Source of the DNA: Mangifera indica
Taxonomy: Eukaryota > Streptophyta > Magnoliopsida > Sapindales > Anacardiaceae
Assembly (NCBI RefSeq): GCF_011075055.1
Contig: NC_058137.1
Span: 3,224,001-3,288,000, forward strand
DNA length: 64,000 nt
Reading direction: 5' to 3'
The notes below the pieces were generated by a model, which was not told the origin of the DNA, searched no databases, and saw only the letters and a list, made by a program, of their open reading frames with translations. Position numbers and translations under genes: made by a program. Positions within the stretch are counted from its first letter, which is position 1; every line of letters begins with the position of its first letter. Below, piece by piece: positions 11,741 to 23,430 of the stretch.

Positions 11741-12256
11741 TACAAGTATGTATAATTTAATTCAAACCATAAAATCAAATCAAATTATTTAAAAATTATG
11801 ATTTTGGTTGAAAATTTTTTAAATTGTTTTTTTTTTTTTGTTTATGTTACTGTTTGAACGATTTTCAAACCTATACAAATTGTAAATTGTCTATATATAT
11901 ATATATATATAAAACTAAATTTGACAGAATTTTTTAATAAATAATTATGTATGCACTTTATTTTTTTCATATTTATTTTATTAGTTTTTTACATGTATAT
12001 TGTCTATATATTTTATATGTTTATGAAAATTATAATTCAATTAATTTTATTAAATTATATATATTTAAAAGTGAATAATTTTAATTAATTTAAATTATAA
12101 TTCAAATCAGACCAAACTATATTTTTTCAATTTGGTTTGAAATTTAAAATAGTTTTAAATTGTTTTGTTTGGTTGGAAATTTTTAAAATAAGTTTTTTTC
12201 AGCTTAGTTTAAAAAAAATCTTTTAAATCCCATCAAACCGACCGTGCACACCCCTA
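11741..12256. mobile_element. hAT-like MITE with an 8-base target-site duplication
   Basis: Starts TACAAGTATGTATAATTTAA and ends CGTGCACACCCCTA. It is flanked by GTTTTAGT (11733-11740) and GTTTTTGT (12257-12264), matching at seven of eight positions. The interior is AT-rich with poly-T and (TA)n and has no coding capacity. The same family occurs at about 17152-17650 and, inverted, at 47197-47529. The GTGCACACCCCTA end is typical of small plant hAT-type elements. Confidence 0.7.
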
Positions 12257-12815
12257 GTTTTTGTTAATAACATTATCTTTGCTTCATAATTTTAATTAAA
12301 AATAAACTGTTAGGTCATATACAAGACAGAAGACATACATGTGGCCAATTTTGTATGCATAATTGATCAAATTATATGTGTTGGTTTTACTCTTGAGCTA
12401 ACAAGTTAGGTGGGTTATTGATTTAATTAATTAATTAATTAATGTATAAAAATATGTGATCATCCACCCCTTGAGTTGCTGTAAGTGTTAAGTGCTAAAA
12501 TCCAACATATATTTGATGCCTTTTTATCAGTCATTCGTGAACCATGCATATGCATCAGCCATGATCTACCCATGACATAAGAGATGAGGTGGAGTCCACT
12601 ACGAACAGCAAATGAAATTTGGTTTCCACTGTGGTTAGGTGTCGTCTCAAATCCAAGCTTTTTAGAAATGATAATGGTGGTGTCATCTCCATCAAATTTC
12701 TCATACTACTCCTAGCTTTTTAAATATAATTACAAGTGATGGTGTGAGTGTGACAATCCAGGGGTATAACTTTTTAAGACCGTTTTGTTGGTGCACACCA
12801 CACTTATAGTTGCAG
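12257..12815. other. Intergenic sequence without a gene
   Basis: Contains a short (TTAA)n tract near 12421-12443. I see no coding signal or clear element boundary. Confidence 0.5.
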
Positions 12816-13414
12816 TTGATAACAGATGATTATCATTGCACTCAAATTCGACTCAATAGCATTAAGATATGGCTCTGGTTTAGGGTTAGAGACGATATCT
12901 TTCTCCCTCCCTCTCTCCCTCTCAGCTTCTCTCTTAGTGGCGTTTTATTATCGACCATTATTAGCTGACAAAACCAACCTACAAAAACAAATCAGTCATC
13001 TCCAGATGAAGATACTATTCGTCTTCGTCAGAAATGAAGGAACACCTTCATCTCCAATTCTTGTCAATCGAGATTGGTTGAGAAAGGAAGAGGGTTGACG
13101 GAGGAGCATAGAGAGAGAGAGAACGTCGTTGTCGTCATCATCATTTCTAACCGTTGATGGCATCTTGAAAAAACCTTTGAGGAAAAAGCTAATTTTTCAA
13201 ATATTTGATAGTGGGAAATTTGTTCGTTTTCAAATATTGTGAGTGAAAATATAATAAATTTTTATTTTTTAAAATATTTTTATAAATAATAATTTTATCT
13301 TTAATAATAACAGTAAAATTTAACAGACAGATAAATATTTAAATTTTTTATAGTTAACAAATAAAAAATTAAATTTACACCAAATTTTGGGTGAGAAATA
13401 GTCATTTAGCATTA
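12816..13414. mobile_element. Partial foldback-family element
   Basis: The right end reads caccaaattttgggtgagaa then atagtcatttagc. Its reverse complement matches the left ends of the foldback elements at 25237 and 26932 (TTTC-CACC-CAA pattern). The interior has the family's CT-rich tract (tctttctccctccctctctc) and a GAAGA/TCTTC-rich middle. The left end is not clear, so the start is approximate. The open frame at 12826-13098 lies within it and is not a gene. Confidence 0.5.
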
Positions 13415-15333
13415 TTCATTCTACTAAATCATTATTTATCTTGACTAATCACACCTTTTTATTGTGTATTACATCTATTTACTGTTCATCCATCCCGTCT
13501 AAACAAAAATGTATACATTATTACTATTCATAATTATATTCTAAGGAAAGAGTGTCTCATGGTTGATAAATCCTTTGAAAATATTCCTACATATAATTAG
13601 TATATATGGAATCCTAAGAGAATATGGTAAAAAATCCGTGTCATTAAATAGAAAAACTCCCATATCAATACCAGATATTTTTAAAATGGGTTATAAAATG
13701 TTACTTCCTCTGGGTGTGGGCAGCCCCACGTGCTTAAAGGAAGTTTCTGCAGTGGAGAATTACAGGCTCCACAAAGGAGACATGAATGAAGGTTCATGGC
13801 TAGGCTACCATTCCAGTGAGCTTCATTATTTAATTGCAGTGGAGCCATTTTCTGATGGGATCTGCTACCAGAGTTGAGTTGGGAAGAAACAAAAGGAAAG
13901 TGCCTTGAAATTTCCTAGATTTTCTTTTGAATCATTCTTCATAATTGCCTTCACCCAACGTCGCCCAATCTTCACTTTCTTGTTATTTACATCTCATTTT
14001 CATCTCCTCCTAATTTTTTTTTTTTTTGACAGAAATTACAGAGTCAATTCCTATACATGAGCATAAATATTATCTAATTAATAAGAATTGGTCAATTCTT
14101 GTTACGACTAATTTCTAGGACATTGTATATATTAATTTAAACTACTACCTAGAATTTATACTAATATTTTAACCCACATGACTTTGTTGTTATTTTCTTA
14201 AAATTAATCGAAACGTTTATATCTATCTATATGACATTTTATTTATATTTTATAATTAACAAGAGATGTTCATGACTCATTTTCAGTCTGGACATCAAAA
14301 TTAAAAAATTAAAGAGTTTTTATATCAAATAGACCCTCCCATTAAAATAAGATTTTTTATTTAAAAAAAAGTCAAAATTAAGCAACTTTGGAAGATTTTA
14401 TATGTCTTGTAAAAATTAAAACAAGATTTTAATTTATCCTCATATTTTAACATTTTATAAGACTTTATTTTCTTAAAATTTTTCGAAACATATAAAACAT
14501 CTGTATCTATATATCTATTTTTCTTTTTATCTTGTAATTAAAAAGACAAACCCGTGACTCATTTTAGTCTTAACATAAAAATTAAGAAAATTTTGGAAGT
14601 ATTTATATGTCTTGAAGAAATTAGAACAAAAATTTTGGAGGTGGTGATATTTTCAAAAAATTAATTAAGGAATAAAAAAAATCTTATCCCCATCATAATC
14701 AAAATGTCTAATAACAAAATAAAGGGCATTTGTGCGTCATTGTCTTATCGTCAAAATGATTGGCTACTTTTTTTTTTTTTTCAACCCAGTAGAATTTGGG
14801 ACAAATACGTAACCTTACATCACTATACAAATTAAATTATTAAAAGGAATCTTTGATATTTTTAATACAGACATGGTTGATTTCACGTTCATTCATGTGG
14901 GCATTTAAAAAAAAAAAAAAAGAATAAACGATAAAATTGGGTCCTTTTGGATTGGCTGTTTCTCTTATTGAGAGTGTTGCCGGTTTGTCAAGGTAAGGAA
15001 AGCTTCATTTTTTCAACAGTAATAAATGTCGTCTCTTTCAGGGGTTCGGATCTTGGCGTTTTGTTTTGCACTCTGTTGATGCATCACATCTGCGTCTGCG
15101 CCGTGACTTGCGTAAGTTTGTGTCAAAGAAATTTTTATGTGCAGTGAATCACAGGTTTGGCTTCTTTTTGTGGGTTCAAAATATGTGGCCAAATGGCTTA
15201 AGAGATGGAAAATAATATGAATTTAAATATATTTTGATGAATTTTATTTTTATAAATTTGAGATTTTATCTATTAGTTGTGAGCTGATAGTCTAATCTGG
15301 ATAGACTTTTTCGTTAAGAAAAAATATTAAATG
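13415..15333. other. Intergenic sequence without a supportable gene; a degenerate 280-base tandem repeat at about 14190-14650
   Basis: 13690-13880 is less AT-rich and holds a G-box (CCACGTG near 13727), and an open frame of 104 residues spans 13563-13877. That frame has no recognisable domain, and I do not call it. 14190-14340 and 14470-14650 are diverged copies of one sequence (tttcttaaaatt..tcgaaac.., then tgactcatttt..agtct) about 280 bases apart. 14930-15150 is also less AT-rich but has no convincing frame. Confidence 0.5.
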
Positions 15334-15792
15334 AATATTTCTCACCCGAGTTTAATGAAATGAAAAACTTTTGTCATTTAAATTTTTAAAAGTTAAATTC
15401 TTACCTCATTTAGTGAATCAATTTAGTTTTTCTTAGAAATGATATAAAAAAAATCAAAATTTTAATTATTTTTAAAATATTACATTTTAATAATTTATTT
15501 GAGGTGTAATTGTTATTTTTTAAACGGTCGAGGGGCCACTAAATTTTTTTGAATTTTCATAAACTTGTTAACATATTTTATTATTACCATTAACATTTTT
15601 AAAAATTATAATTTGTTCCCAATTTTTTTAAAGGAAAATATAAAAAATAACGGGATAATAATATATATATATATATATAAAGAAAATATAAAAAAATAGA
15701 GAGAAAGGGAATAAAAAATTACACAAAATAACTTTCTTATCGTTTCACTTCATTAAATTTATTAATAGAAGTGAAAGACGGGTGAGAATATG
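15334..15792. mobile_element. Short foldback-like element
   Basis: The left end ATATTTCTCACCCGAGTTTA and the right end (reverse complement CATATTCTCACCCGTCTTTC) form imperfect terminal inverted repeats. The interior is AT-rich with a (AT)n tract at 15661-15679 and no coding capacity. It resembles the larger foldback elements in its CACCC-containing ends. Exact ends and target-site duplication were not resolved. Confidence 0.45.
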
Positions 15793-17151
15793 ACTTTTTT
15801 AAAAGTTTGGTCAAACCTTGGATGGGAAGTAATTTTAAGATTTCAAAAAGCTTTGTCCCGAGGAGAATGCAAAGAACAAGTCAATCTTAAACCTTCAACT
15901 CTCTTGAATAATTCATTTATTAATTTTTACATGGAGTCAAATGCAACACAAATCACGTAAAAGCCGAAAGAACAAGTAAAAATCTTAAACATGAATCTTT
16001 AAAAAGCCTTACTTTTTTTGCCTTCAAGTTTCAGCTGTATCAAGTTCTTTCACTTTCATATGCAATTAAATATTCATTAGCATAAATTTATTCATCAAGA
16101 TGCAAATACTTGGTTAACCGGCCTCTATTGCCATGACAAGGCATGGCTTTCGTGGCCCCTTTAATTGGATTTTGATTGATAGCTTCCATTGCATTGCCCC
16201 AGTTGTTGTTTGTGGTTATCTAACCAAGGCAGCTTTAATTTAATTTATAAATAATACATTAATTCTCCAAAGCCATTGACTAAGTAACCTCTTTGCTTTG
16301 CATGCATGGATGGATCATGGATATATATGGAAGCTACACTACTGTTCCCACTATTCAGTAAAATTATATTTATTTGTTTTGAATATATAAATAGATACAT
16401 ATTTATATATATTTAATCATATGATAATATATATAAATATATACATATTTAGATATTCAAAATAGGTATATATAGTATTGTTTTCTGCTATTTTATAAAG
16501 AGTAATGTTATACGTATAACTTTTATTTACAATTTTATATATAAATAATGATATATCATCATGTAATTAAATAATTAAAAATAAAAATAAAATAATATCT
16601 AATCTTATAGTAATAGATTATTATTTATGTATAAAATTATACATATAATTTTATTAATTTAATAAAATCTATGTACTTTTTTTGGATAAAACAGAAGAGG
16701 AAAAAAATAAAATAAATTAAGGAGGGGTTGACGTTTTTTTAAAATCATGTTTTAGTATCTCTTAAGAATTGGATAAACGTTAAAAAATATATTAAAAAAA
16801 TCTATAGATAAGACTTATTTTTTGATCCAATCAATTATACAATTTATTTTCCGAATAAAATAAAAAAATATTTATATTTTAATTCAAAGAAAACATTATC
16901 CGTACCCAGTAATAAAACTGGCTGTAGTTCCTTCCGGTGGGTGCATTTGTTCTATTACTGTGGATGGGTGACAAAATATTTGAAAAGCTGAAGGCTTGCT
17001 CAAGAAAACGAAGGCTTGCATTATCTCTTTACAAAGCCAATTACATGCTTTCAATGTAAACTTTTAAAAACTTATTAAAAAGTTGGAAATCATTTATAAT
17101 GACAAAATATTTTATTAACTTTTCTTTGATTTTTGTTTCTATGAATTGATG
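15793..17151. other. Intergenic sequence without a gene
   Basis: AT-rich. 15890-16350 has more complex sequence, with a small hairpin (GCCATG/CATGGC near 16118-16135), but no reading frame or domain. Nothing further can be supported. Confidence 0.5.
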
Positions 17152-17650
17152 TAAACATATGTATAATTTGACTCAAATTGGAAAATTAAATTAAATTATT
17201 TAAAAATTTTAATTTAATTTATAAAAACAGTTCAGTTTTTATTGATAAATTAAAAAATAAATAGTTTTTTGTTTAGGTTATAATTTGAATGATTTTTAAA
17301 TAAAATTATAATATGTATTTTTTTTTATATATATACATACATATAAAACCTTATTCAACAAACAATTAGATAAATCACTTGTTTCTTAATATATATCTTG
17401 TCATATTTTTATATATTTCATATTTATTTTTACATGTTTATTTCATATTCTCAATAATTATGATTTAATTATTATTTATTAAACATTAAATATTTATAAA
17501 TAAATTATTTTTAATATATTAAAATTGTAATCAAAATTGTATTTTTATAATTTAGTTTAATTAATTAAAAAAGAAAAACGATTTAATGGAATTTAAAATT
17601 TTTTGAAATTATTTTTCAAAATAGATTAAAAATACTTAAAATGCACCCAA
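17152..17650. mobile_element. Degraded hAT-like MITE
   Basis: Starts TAAACATATGTATAATTTGA, matching the start of the element at 11741. It ends near atgcaccca, a worn form of the GTGCACACCCCTA end. The AT-rich interior has the same layout. The flanking duplication is not convincing, so this is an older copy. Confidence 0.5.
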
Positions 17651-18157
17651 TCCAATCCAATGTATCGAATTACATTTTCCCTCAATTTTGGGAAATTAGA
17701 TTCAAACTTCAAATGAATAATCTTTTATACTTTGAAAATGCCGTTATTTGCACTACTGATGAAATACGAAATACTTGTCAGCTACAAGCCTACAACCACA
17801 AAGGCTGGCTTCCTCAGCAATCAAAACTACAACCACACTAATCATGCCACTAAATCAGGACAAATTTCACCAAATAAATCATATCATCCCACCAGGTGGC
17901 CTCTTCTGCACCATCCAAAAACAAAAAAAATTGAAGAACACAAAATTTTAATATTTCGTACTTAAAGAACAAACAAAATACAACATCCAACAACCACTAT
18001 ACCAACTAGATCGCCAAAGCTAAACTAGCCGGCGCCAGTGGATATTACTCAACTACGTAACTACATTCTAAACCCCGTATTTCCAAATTTCTAGTTAAAT
18101 CTGGGTGTTTAATTACGGTTCTCTCCCTGGTTCATTTCATTATTTACATTTTTGGCC
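17651..18157. other. Intergenic sequence downstream of the HIPP gene
   Basis: No coding signal beyond short chance frames (17641-17965). The last part will include the 3' UTR of the minus-strand HIPP gene. Confidence 0.5.
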
Positions 18158-18163
18158 TTTATT
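18158..18163 (-). terminator. Candidate poly(A) signal AATAAA of the HIPP gene
   Basis: AATAAA on the minus strand, about 56 bases past the stop codon at 18219. This is a plausible place for a plant near-upstream element, but poly(A) signals in plants are loose. Confidence 0.4.
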
Positions 18164-18218
18164 AGTAATGTTTTCCCATTATCCGCCGTTTAGTCTCTCG
18201 ATTGTTGAACCTTTTCAT

Positions 18219-19724
18219 TCACATGATGGAGCAGGCGTTCGGATTCTCATCACTGAACATCTGCGGCGCGTGCAAGCGAGGGTTGTGGTGGTCCATTGCG
18301 TAGCCTTGGTTCATGTACGCAATTTGATGATACTGAGGGTCCATGGGGTAGCTCTGGTGGCTGTACACCGGTGCATCGTACCAATAAGTAGGAGGTGGCG
18401 GGTAAGGGTAACCGAAGTACTCCATCTTGCTCACTTCCATCTTCGGGGCGTCACCGCCACCGCCACCGCCACCCGCAGCAGCAGCTTCTTTTTCCTTCTT
18501 TTCTCCGCCTTTGTCAGCTGCTTCTTTATCTTTCTTCTCTCCTCCGCCGGCTCCGCCGGCTCCTCCGTCTGCTTTGGCATCTTTCTTCTCCCCTCCATCC
18601 GCTTTGGCATCTTTCTTCTCACCTCCTTCCGCTTTGGCATCTTTCTTCTCACCTCCGTCATCCTTTTTGGCGGGAACAATCTCAACGTTCCGTTTTAATT
18701 TATCTTTCAGATAAGGCACCAGTTCCTTTACATCCATAGTTCCCTTCACCGTGACAAGATCTTTGCTATTGTCCACCATTACATTAACGACTCCTGGTTG
18801 TTATGCCACGTAGGATTATCGTCAGTTGATTAAATTACAAATTTGCCACAGACGCTCTGTCAAATTAAGTATTATTCTTACCGCTGATCTTTTTGATAAT
18901 CCTCTTGATTTTGCTGATGCAACCATCACAGTGCAACCTGATCTTCAAAACGACGGTGCTCTGGAAATGACCCAAAATATTAATTAAATTAGTTAATTGA
19001 ACTAATATTAAAATTCGAAAATGAATTTTAACCAGCCAGGCCAGGGCCACTTCGTAATTAACGAGGAGGTCAAAATCTTAGAAATAAATAAATCAATTCA
19101 AAAATGAATTATTGAAAATAATTTCTCAACTTGGCAAATGGCGTGTTAAATCGAGAAATGAATTACCTCTTTCGGTGGTTTCTTTTCCTCGGGCTTCTTT
19201 TCCTCCGGTTTTTTCTCCTCCGGTTTCTTATCTCCGCCACCGGCGGCCGCCTCTTTCTTCGGCTGAGGAGAAATTAGCCCCACTTTCTTTTTCATTTTTT
19301 CTTCCAATCTCTCCTTCATTTTCACAGGGTCCACTTTGCCGACCACCGTAACCTTATTAGCATCAAAATCTGTCTTCACCGACTGAACGCCTATGCAGAT
19401 TAACAAAACAATATCAACAACTTAAAGAATCAAATATAACAACAACATTATCCAAACAATTAATTAAAGAATTAATAATTATACTACCTTCGTAATGTCT
19501 CACCGCACGTCTGACTTTCTTAGCGCAGCCTTCACAATGCAACTCCATCTTCAAAACAACGGTGACAACTCCGTCATCTTTCTTCGCACCGTCATTCTTG
19601 GGGGCTTCTTTTTGCTGCACAACCACAAAACACAAGGCAAGATAAATCACCGACTAATCGAAAGAGAATAAAAAGTTCCAACTCTCAAAAGAGTAAACAC
19701 CACCGAGATACTAACCTCGCCCAT
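18219..19724 (-). CDS. Heavy-metal-associated isoprenylated plant protein (HIPP) with two HMA domains
   Basis: Five exons on the minus strand: 19716-19724, 19488-19614, 19167-19390, 18882-18960 and 18219-18793. They total 1014 coding bases (337 residues), with consistent phases and GT-AG borders. HMA 1 carries HCEGC (Cys30, Cys33) and HMA 2 carries HCDGC (Cys131, Cys134), both in the order expected for HIPP3/5/6-type proteins. Between them is a run of KKPEE repeats. After HMA 2 come three 10-residue repeats of the type GGEKKDAKA(D/E) (30-base DNA repeats at 18571, 18601, 18631), a poly-Gly stretch and a Tyr/Pro-rich region. The last four residues, CSIM, form a CaaX box for prenylation. The family binds soft metal ions and acts in metal homeostasis and stress signalling at membranes or in the nucleus. 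It is intact, with no broken residue seen. The exact Arabidopsis counterpart cannot be fixed by eye. Confidence 0.93.
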
Positions 19725-19830
19725 TTGACTATAGGATAATTGTTTATATTTTCCTTTTTGTGGTGGTGTCTGGATTGGTTTTGTGTTGTGGGGATTGTTT
19801 GTGAAGAGAGGAAACTGAGGCAGAGGCGTA

Positions 19831-19838
19831 TATTTATA
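19831..19838 (-). promoter_or_regulatory. TATA box of the intact HIPP gene
   Basis: TATAAATA on the minus strand, 107 bases upstream of the ATG. The homologous site is mutated in the displaced promoter at 1465-1600. Confidence 0.65.
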
Positions 19839-19976
19839 AGGCAGGTCGTTGCGTTTCAAATGGCCAATTGCAAATTGTTTATTACGCTTTGTTGTCATGC
19901 GTATAGGTTGCTCTTATGTCCATGTATGTATGTATGTATGAATGGTGTAAGGCATGTATGATGATTGTAACGAATG

Positions 19977-19987
19977 TGACGACGTCA
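19977..19987. promoter_or_regulatory. as-1-like pair of TGACG motifs upstream of the HIPP gene
   Basis: TGACG at 19977-19981 is followed by CGTCA at 19983-19987, with a GACGTC core, about 140 bases upstream of the TATA box. Paired TGACG sites bind TGA-type bZIP factors and are linked to salicylate and oxidative-stress response. That this site acts so here is inference. Confidence 0.4.
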
Positions 19988-20514
19988 GCGTGTCAGTGCT
20001 ACGGCCATAGAATAAGCAACCAATCCAAGTTTGACTTGACCATGACCCTTCGTACACAATTACTAAACTGGCCCTCTAGAAACTTCTACTTCTTTGACAA
20101 CCAAGGAGGGTAGTACTGTAGTTTTGCATCACAATTCCCGTTGCAGCCAGGTAAAAATTTAAACTGGTTGAGGAGATTGAGTGCGTGCCCACAGAAATTT
20201 AAAGCAGCTGATTCGGTATAGAGAAGTGTGAAATGTGAATTTTAATATAAGCAAAATTAATTTTTTATTAATATTTATGGATATTATGTAATTATTTTTA
20301 TATAATATAATAATATTATAGAATGAGAATTTTATTAAGTACTCTCATGATTTAGGATTTTTTTATTTGATGCTTTGGATTTATGTGCATGTTTATGTCT
20401 CACCAAACTAGTAACAGTGAGAGGGGTACTCTGTTAATTAATTAATTAATTAAAAATATGATAAAAAACATAAAATCTTAATTCTAAAAATTAATTAATA
20501 ATTAATTAATTAAG

Positions 20515-21690
20515 GTTAATTGGGATTTGGGGGATTGGTGATTCGGTAGAAGCATTATTCACCTGATGAAGTTGGGTAGAGCGGTAACTTAAGTTAGGAC
20601 ACATTAATTATGGCACTTAAAAGCGGTCAAGTTGCGTAAGAAAGTAAAATTTTTCTGCATGATTACAGTAGCAGTGTGAGTTATGGTGGCATGTCATGTC
20701 ACATTTTGTTTAGGTATAACTCTATACACATGTGAACCGATGTGCGATGCCAATCTGATTTTACCTATACCTGTCTCTGTTAGGTCCATCCTACCCTATA
20801 GTCTAATCCCAATTGCATTCCTTCGTGGAATGCTTCCGTCCTACCGGTTCAATCTTATCCTGATAGAGTTTATGTCGACTGAATTTATATTTTTGTAAAA
20901 AAAAAAAAGAAAACAAACAAACAATTTCCCCGACAATCTAAATAATATCTATGAATAAATAAATTAGGTTAAAATTTTAATTCAAAATTATCTTGTCACA
21001 ATATTGGGAATTAAAAAATAGTAAGGGTTTACCATTCAAATTTATTAAGTATCATATAAAAAAGGAAAAAATGTTTAAGCAAACAATAGTTTGTCCCAAA
21101 AAAAATTATAAATTTTTTATCCAATCCTTATTATAAATAATAAAAATTGCTTATAAGACTTGTTTTTTTTTTAATTATTGCCACCTTTATATCATTGTCA
21201 ACTAACCTTTCAACTTTTTGTGTGATTAAATCCATCCACATCATTGTGTTTTCATCTTTATGCACAATTTCTCAATGTTGTCATATGCTTGTTTATTGTC
21301 AATTCGATCTAAATATGTTAGATTTAGCTCAAATTTGACAAATTAACACTTCTCCTCTAATTTTGCTATTGACAAACATAATTTTTAATTAGATTTTATC
21401 ATTTCCATTAACTTTTAATAAGTTTTTATTATTAAGGGTTTGGCTGATATTAACTATATTATATTTTATATGAAGTGATAAAAATACTTTTTAATTGTTG
21501 GTTTTAAGTAATGTGTGAAAAATATTTTCTTTTCAAATATGAAAAGTGAAAAATTATTGTTACATCAAAGTTCAAGTGAAAAATAATCATTTTTTCATTT
21601 CTATGTTCATACTAAGATAAATTATATTATTATAATTAGACCAAAGGTTGATGATGATATAATGTTTGGTAGTTTGTAGAATAATTTTTA
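20515..21690. repeat. Tandem non-coding duplication, copy 1 (about 1.73 kb period)
   Basis: 20515-20860 matches 22240-22560: gaagcattattcacc, gatgaagttgg, attaattatggcacttaaaa, tttttctgcatga, aatctgattttacctat, taggtccatcctaccctata, attgcattccttcgtgga. 21300-21600 matches 23050-23390 (caaatttatcacttct-type tract, gatattaactatattatatt, tacatcaaagttca). The first 200 bases also match 1975-2170. The short open frames here are not conserved between copies. Confidence 0.7.
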
Positions 21691-22205
21691 GGCCAAAAGA
21701 CTTATTTTCACCCAAGGTTTAGTGTAAATTCAAACTCACATTTGTTTATTTTTGAAAGTTTAAATATTTATCTATCTGTTAAATTTTATTGTTACTTTTA
21801 GGGGTAAAATTACCATTTAACTAAAAATATATAAAAATTTATCATATTTTTTTCTCTTAGTTTAAAATTTTCATAATTTTTTTAACCTAAAATTTAAAAA
21901 ATTATCATTTTCCCTTAGTTTTTTTTTTCTCTCCGATAACTATTCGTTGTCTTCTATCGTTGGCTCTCTCTCTCGTATTTTCTCTTTCTTTCGATTACTT
22001 TTTTTTTCTCTTTAGTCATTTTTATAGAAGACAAAGATGAAAACAGTTAGAGAGGGAAGGGAGAGTGTCGGGAGAGAGAGAGAGAGAGAGAAGGCAAGAG
22101 GGAGAGTGATGATGGTCCAAGATGACAAATGGTTATCAAAGATAAAGTTCTGAAAATTGAGAGGGTGAAACTGAAATTTTTTAAAAAACAAGGGCCGACG
22201 GAAAA
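21691..22205. mobile_element. Partial foldback-family element
   Basis: The left end GGCCAAAAGACTTATTTTCA followed by CCCAAGG fits the family ends. A CT-rich tract (21965-22010) and a complementary GA-rich tract (22050-22105, gggagagtg...gagagagagaga) form the palindrome arms. The right terminal repeat appears to be missing, because copy 2 of the duplication resumes at about 22210-22240. Confidence 0.5.
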
Positions 22206-22239
22206 TGACCGTTTAATAATTAACTTGTAATAAATACAT

Positions 22240-23430
22240 GAGAGTTTGTTTGGGAATTGGGGAATGAAATATTTGGTGGAAGCATTATCCACCCGATGAA
22301 GTTGGTTAGCGCAATAGCTTAAGTTATGACACATTAATTATGGCACTTAAAAGCGGCAAAGTTGCGTGAACAAACTAAAAATTTTTCTGCATGACTAAGG
22401 AATCAGAGTGAGTTACGTTGGGATGTCATGTCACATTATGTGCAGTGATAGCTCAATGCGATCCCAATCTGATTTTACCTATGACAGTCTGGGTTAGGTC
22501 CATCCTACCCTATAATCTAAACCCCATTGCATTCCTTCGTGGAAGGCTACTTACTGTCCTATCAGTTCAACCTCCTCCTCCTACACTTTTTGTCGACTAA
22601 ATTTATATTTTATATTGTTAATTTTTTAACTGTAATCGTTCTCGAGTTTCCCTCGTAAGCCTCATCGCTGCATAAGGTGGACTGCAACCGAACCTTAGCC
22701 CACCACCACAGACTCATCTTGATTTATAATTGAGTAAAATTAGGCATACTTATTTTAATACATATAATTTTATATTAAATATTTTTAAATTAAAAATAAT
22801 ATAATATTTAATTATATAATAATATATATTAACATTTTATTATTTATTTATATATTAAAAATATAAATATATAATATTATTTTTTATAATTTTTTATTAA
22901 AACTCATTCTTACTATGAATAATACCATTTACAAAAATCAATGTTGTTTAAAAATAAAATAAAATAATAATAATATTGACAAATTAAATCTTTTTCAAAA
23001 AATAAACATTAAGCTAAGCAATTATCAATCCAATATAGGTAGTCAAATTTTGCTCAAATTTATCACTTCTTCTTTAGATTTGTTCTTAACGAATACAATT
23101 ATTGATAGGATTTCAATGTTTTCACTAACTTTAAAATGTCTCGTCATATGCATAAGCCCAAATCATATTCAAATCAATCTTATTCTTTGAAGTTTTTTTA
23201 ATATTAAGAGTGTGATTGATATCAACCATATTATATTTTATACAAAGTAATAAAAATATTTTTTTAACAGATTAAACTAAATTTGGTTTTAACGGATAAA
23301 TGGAAAATAACTTTTTCCAAATATGATAAATAGAAAATCATTATTTCATCAAAGTTCAACGCAAAATATTGGTTTGGCTATTTCTATATTCAAAGCTAAG
23401 ATTCATGGGAATATTATGATTATTATTTTT
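22240..23430. repeat. Tandem non-coding duplication, copy 2
   Basis: Homologous to 20515-21690 as described for copy 1, with an AT-rich insertion in the middle (about 22730-22980). No gene. Confidence 0.7.

Noticed and set aside
13563..13877. 104-residue open frame
   Set aside because: No recognisable domain or homologue in the window; AT-rich context; could be chance. Not called.
18105..18739. Plus-strand open frames of 114-197 residues over the HIPP gene
   Set aside because: They are antisense shadows of the GC-rich last HIPP exon, with low-complexity Pro/Ser/Leu composition and no domain.
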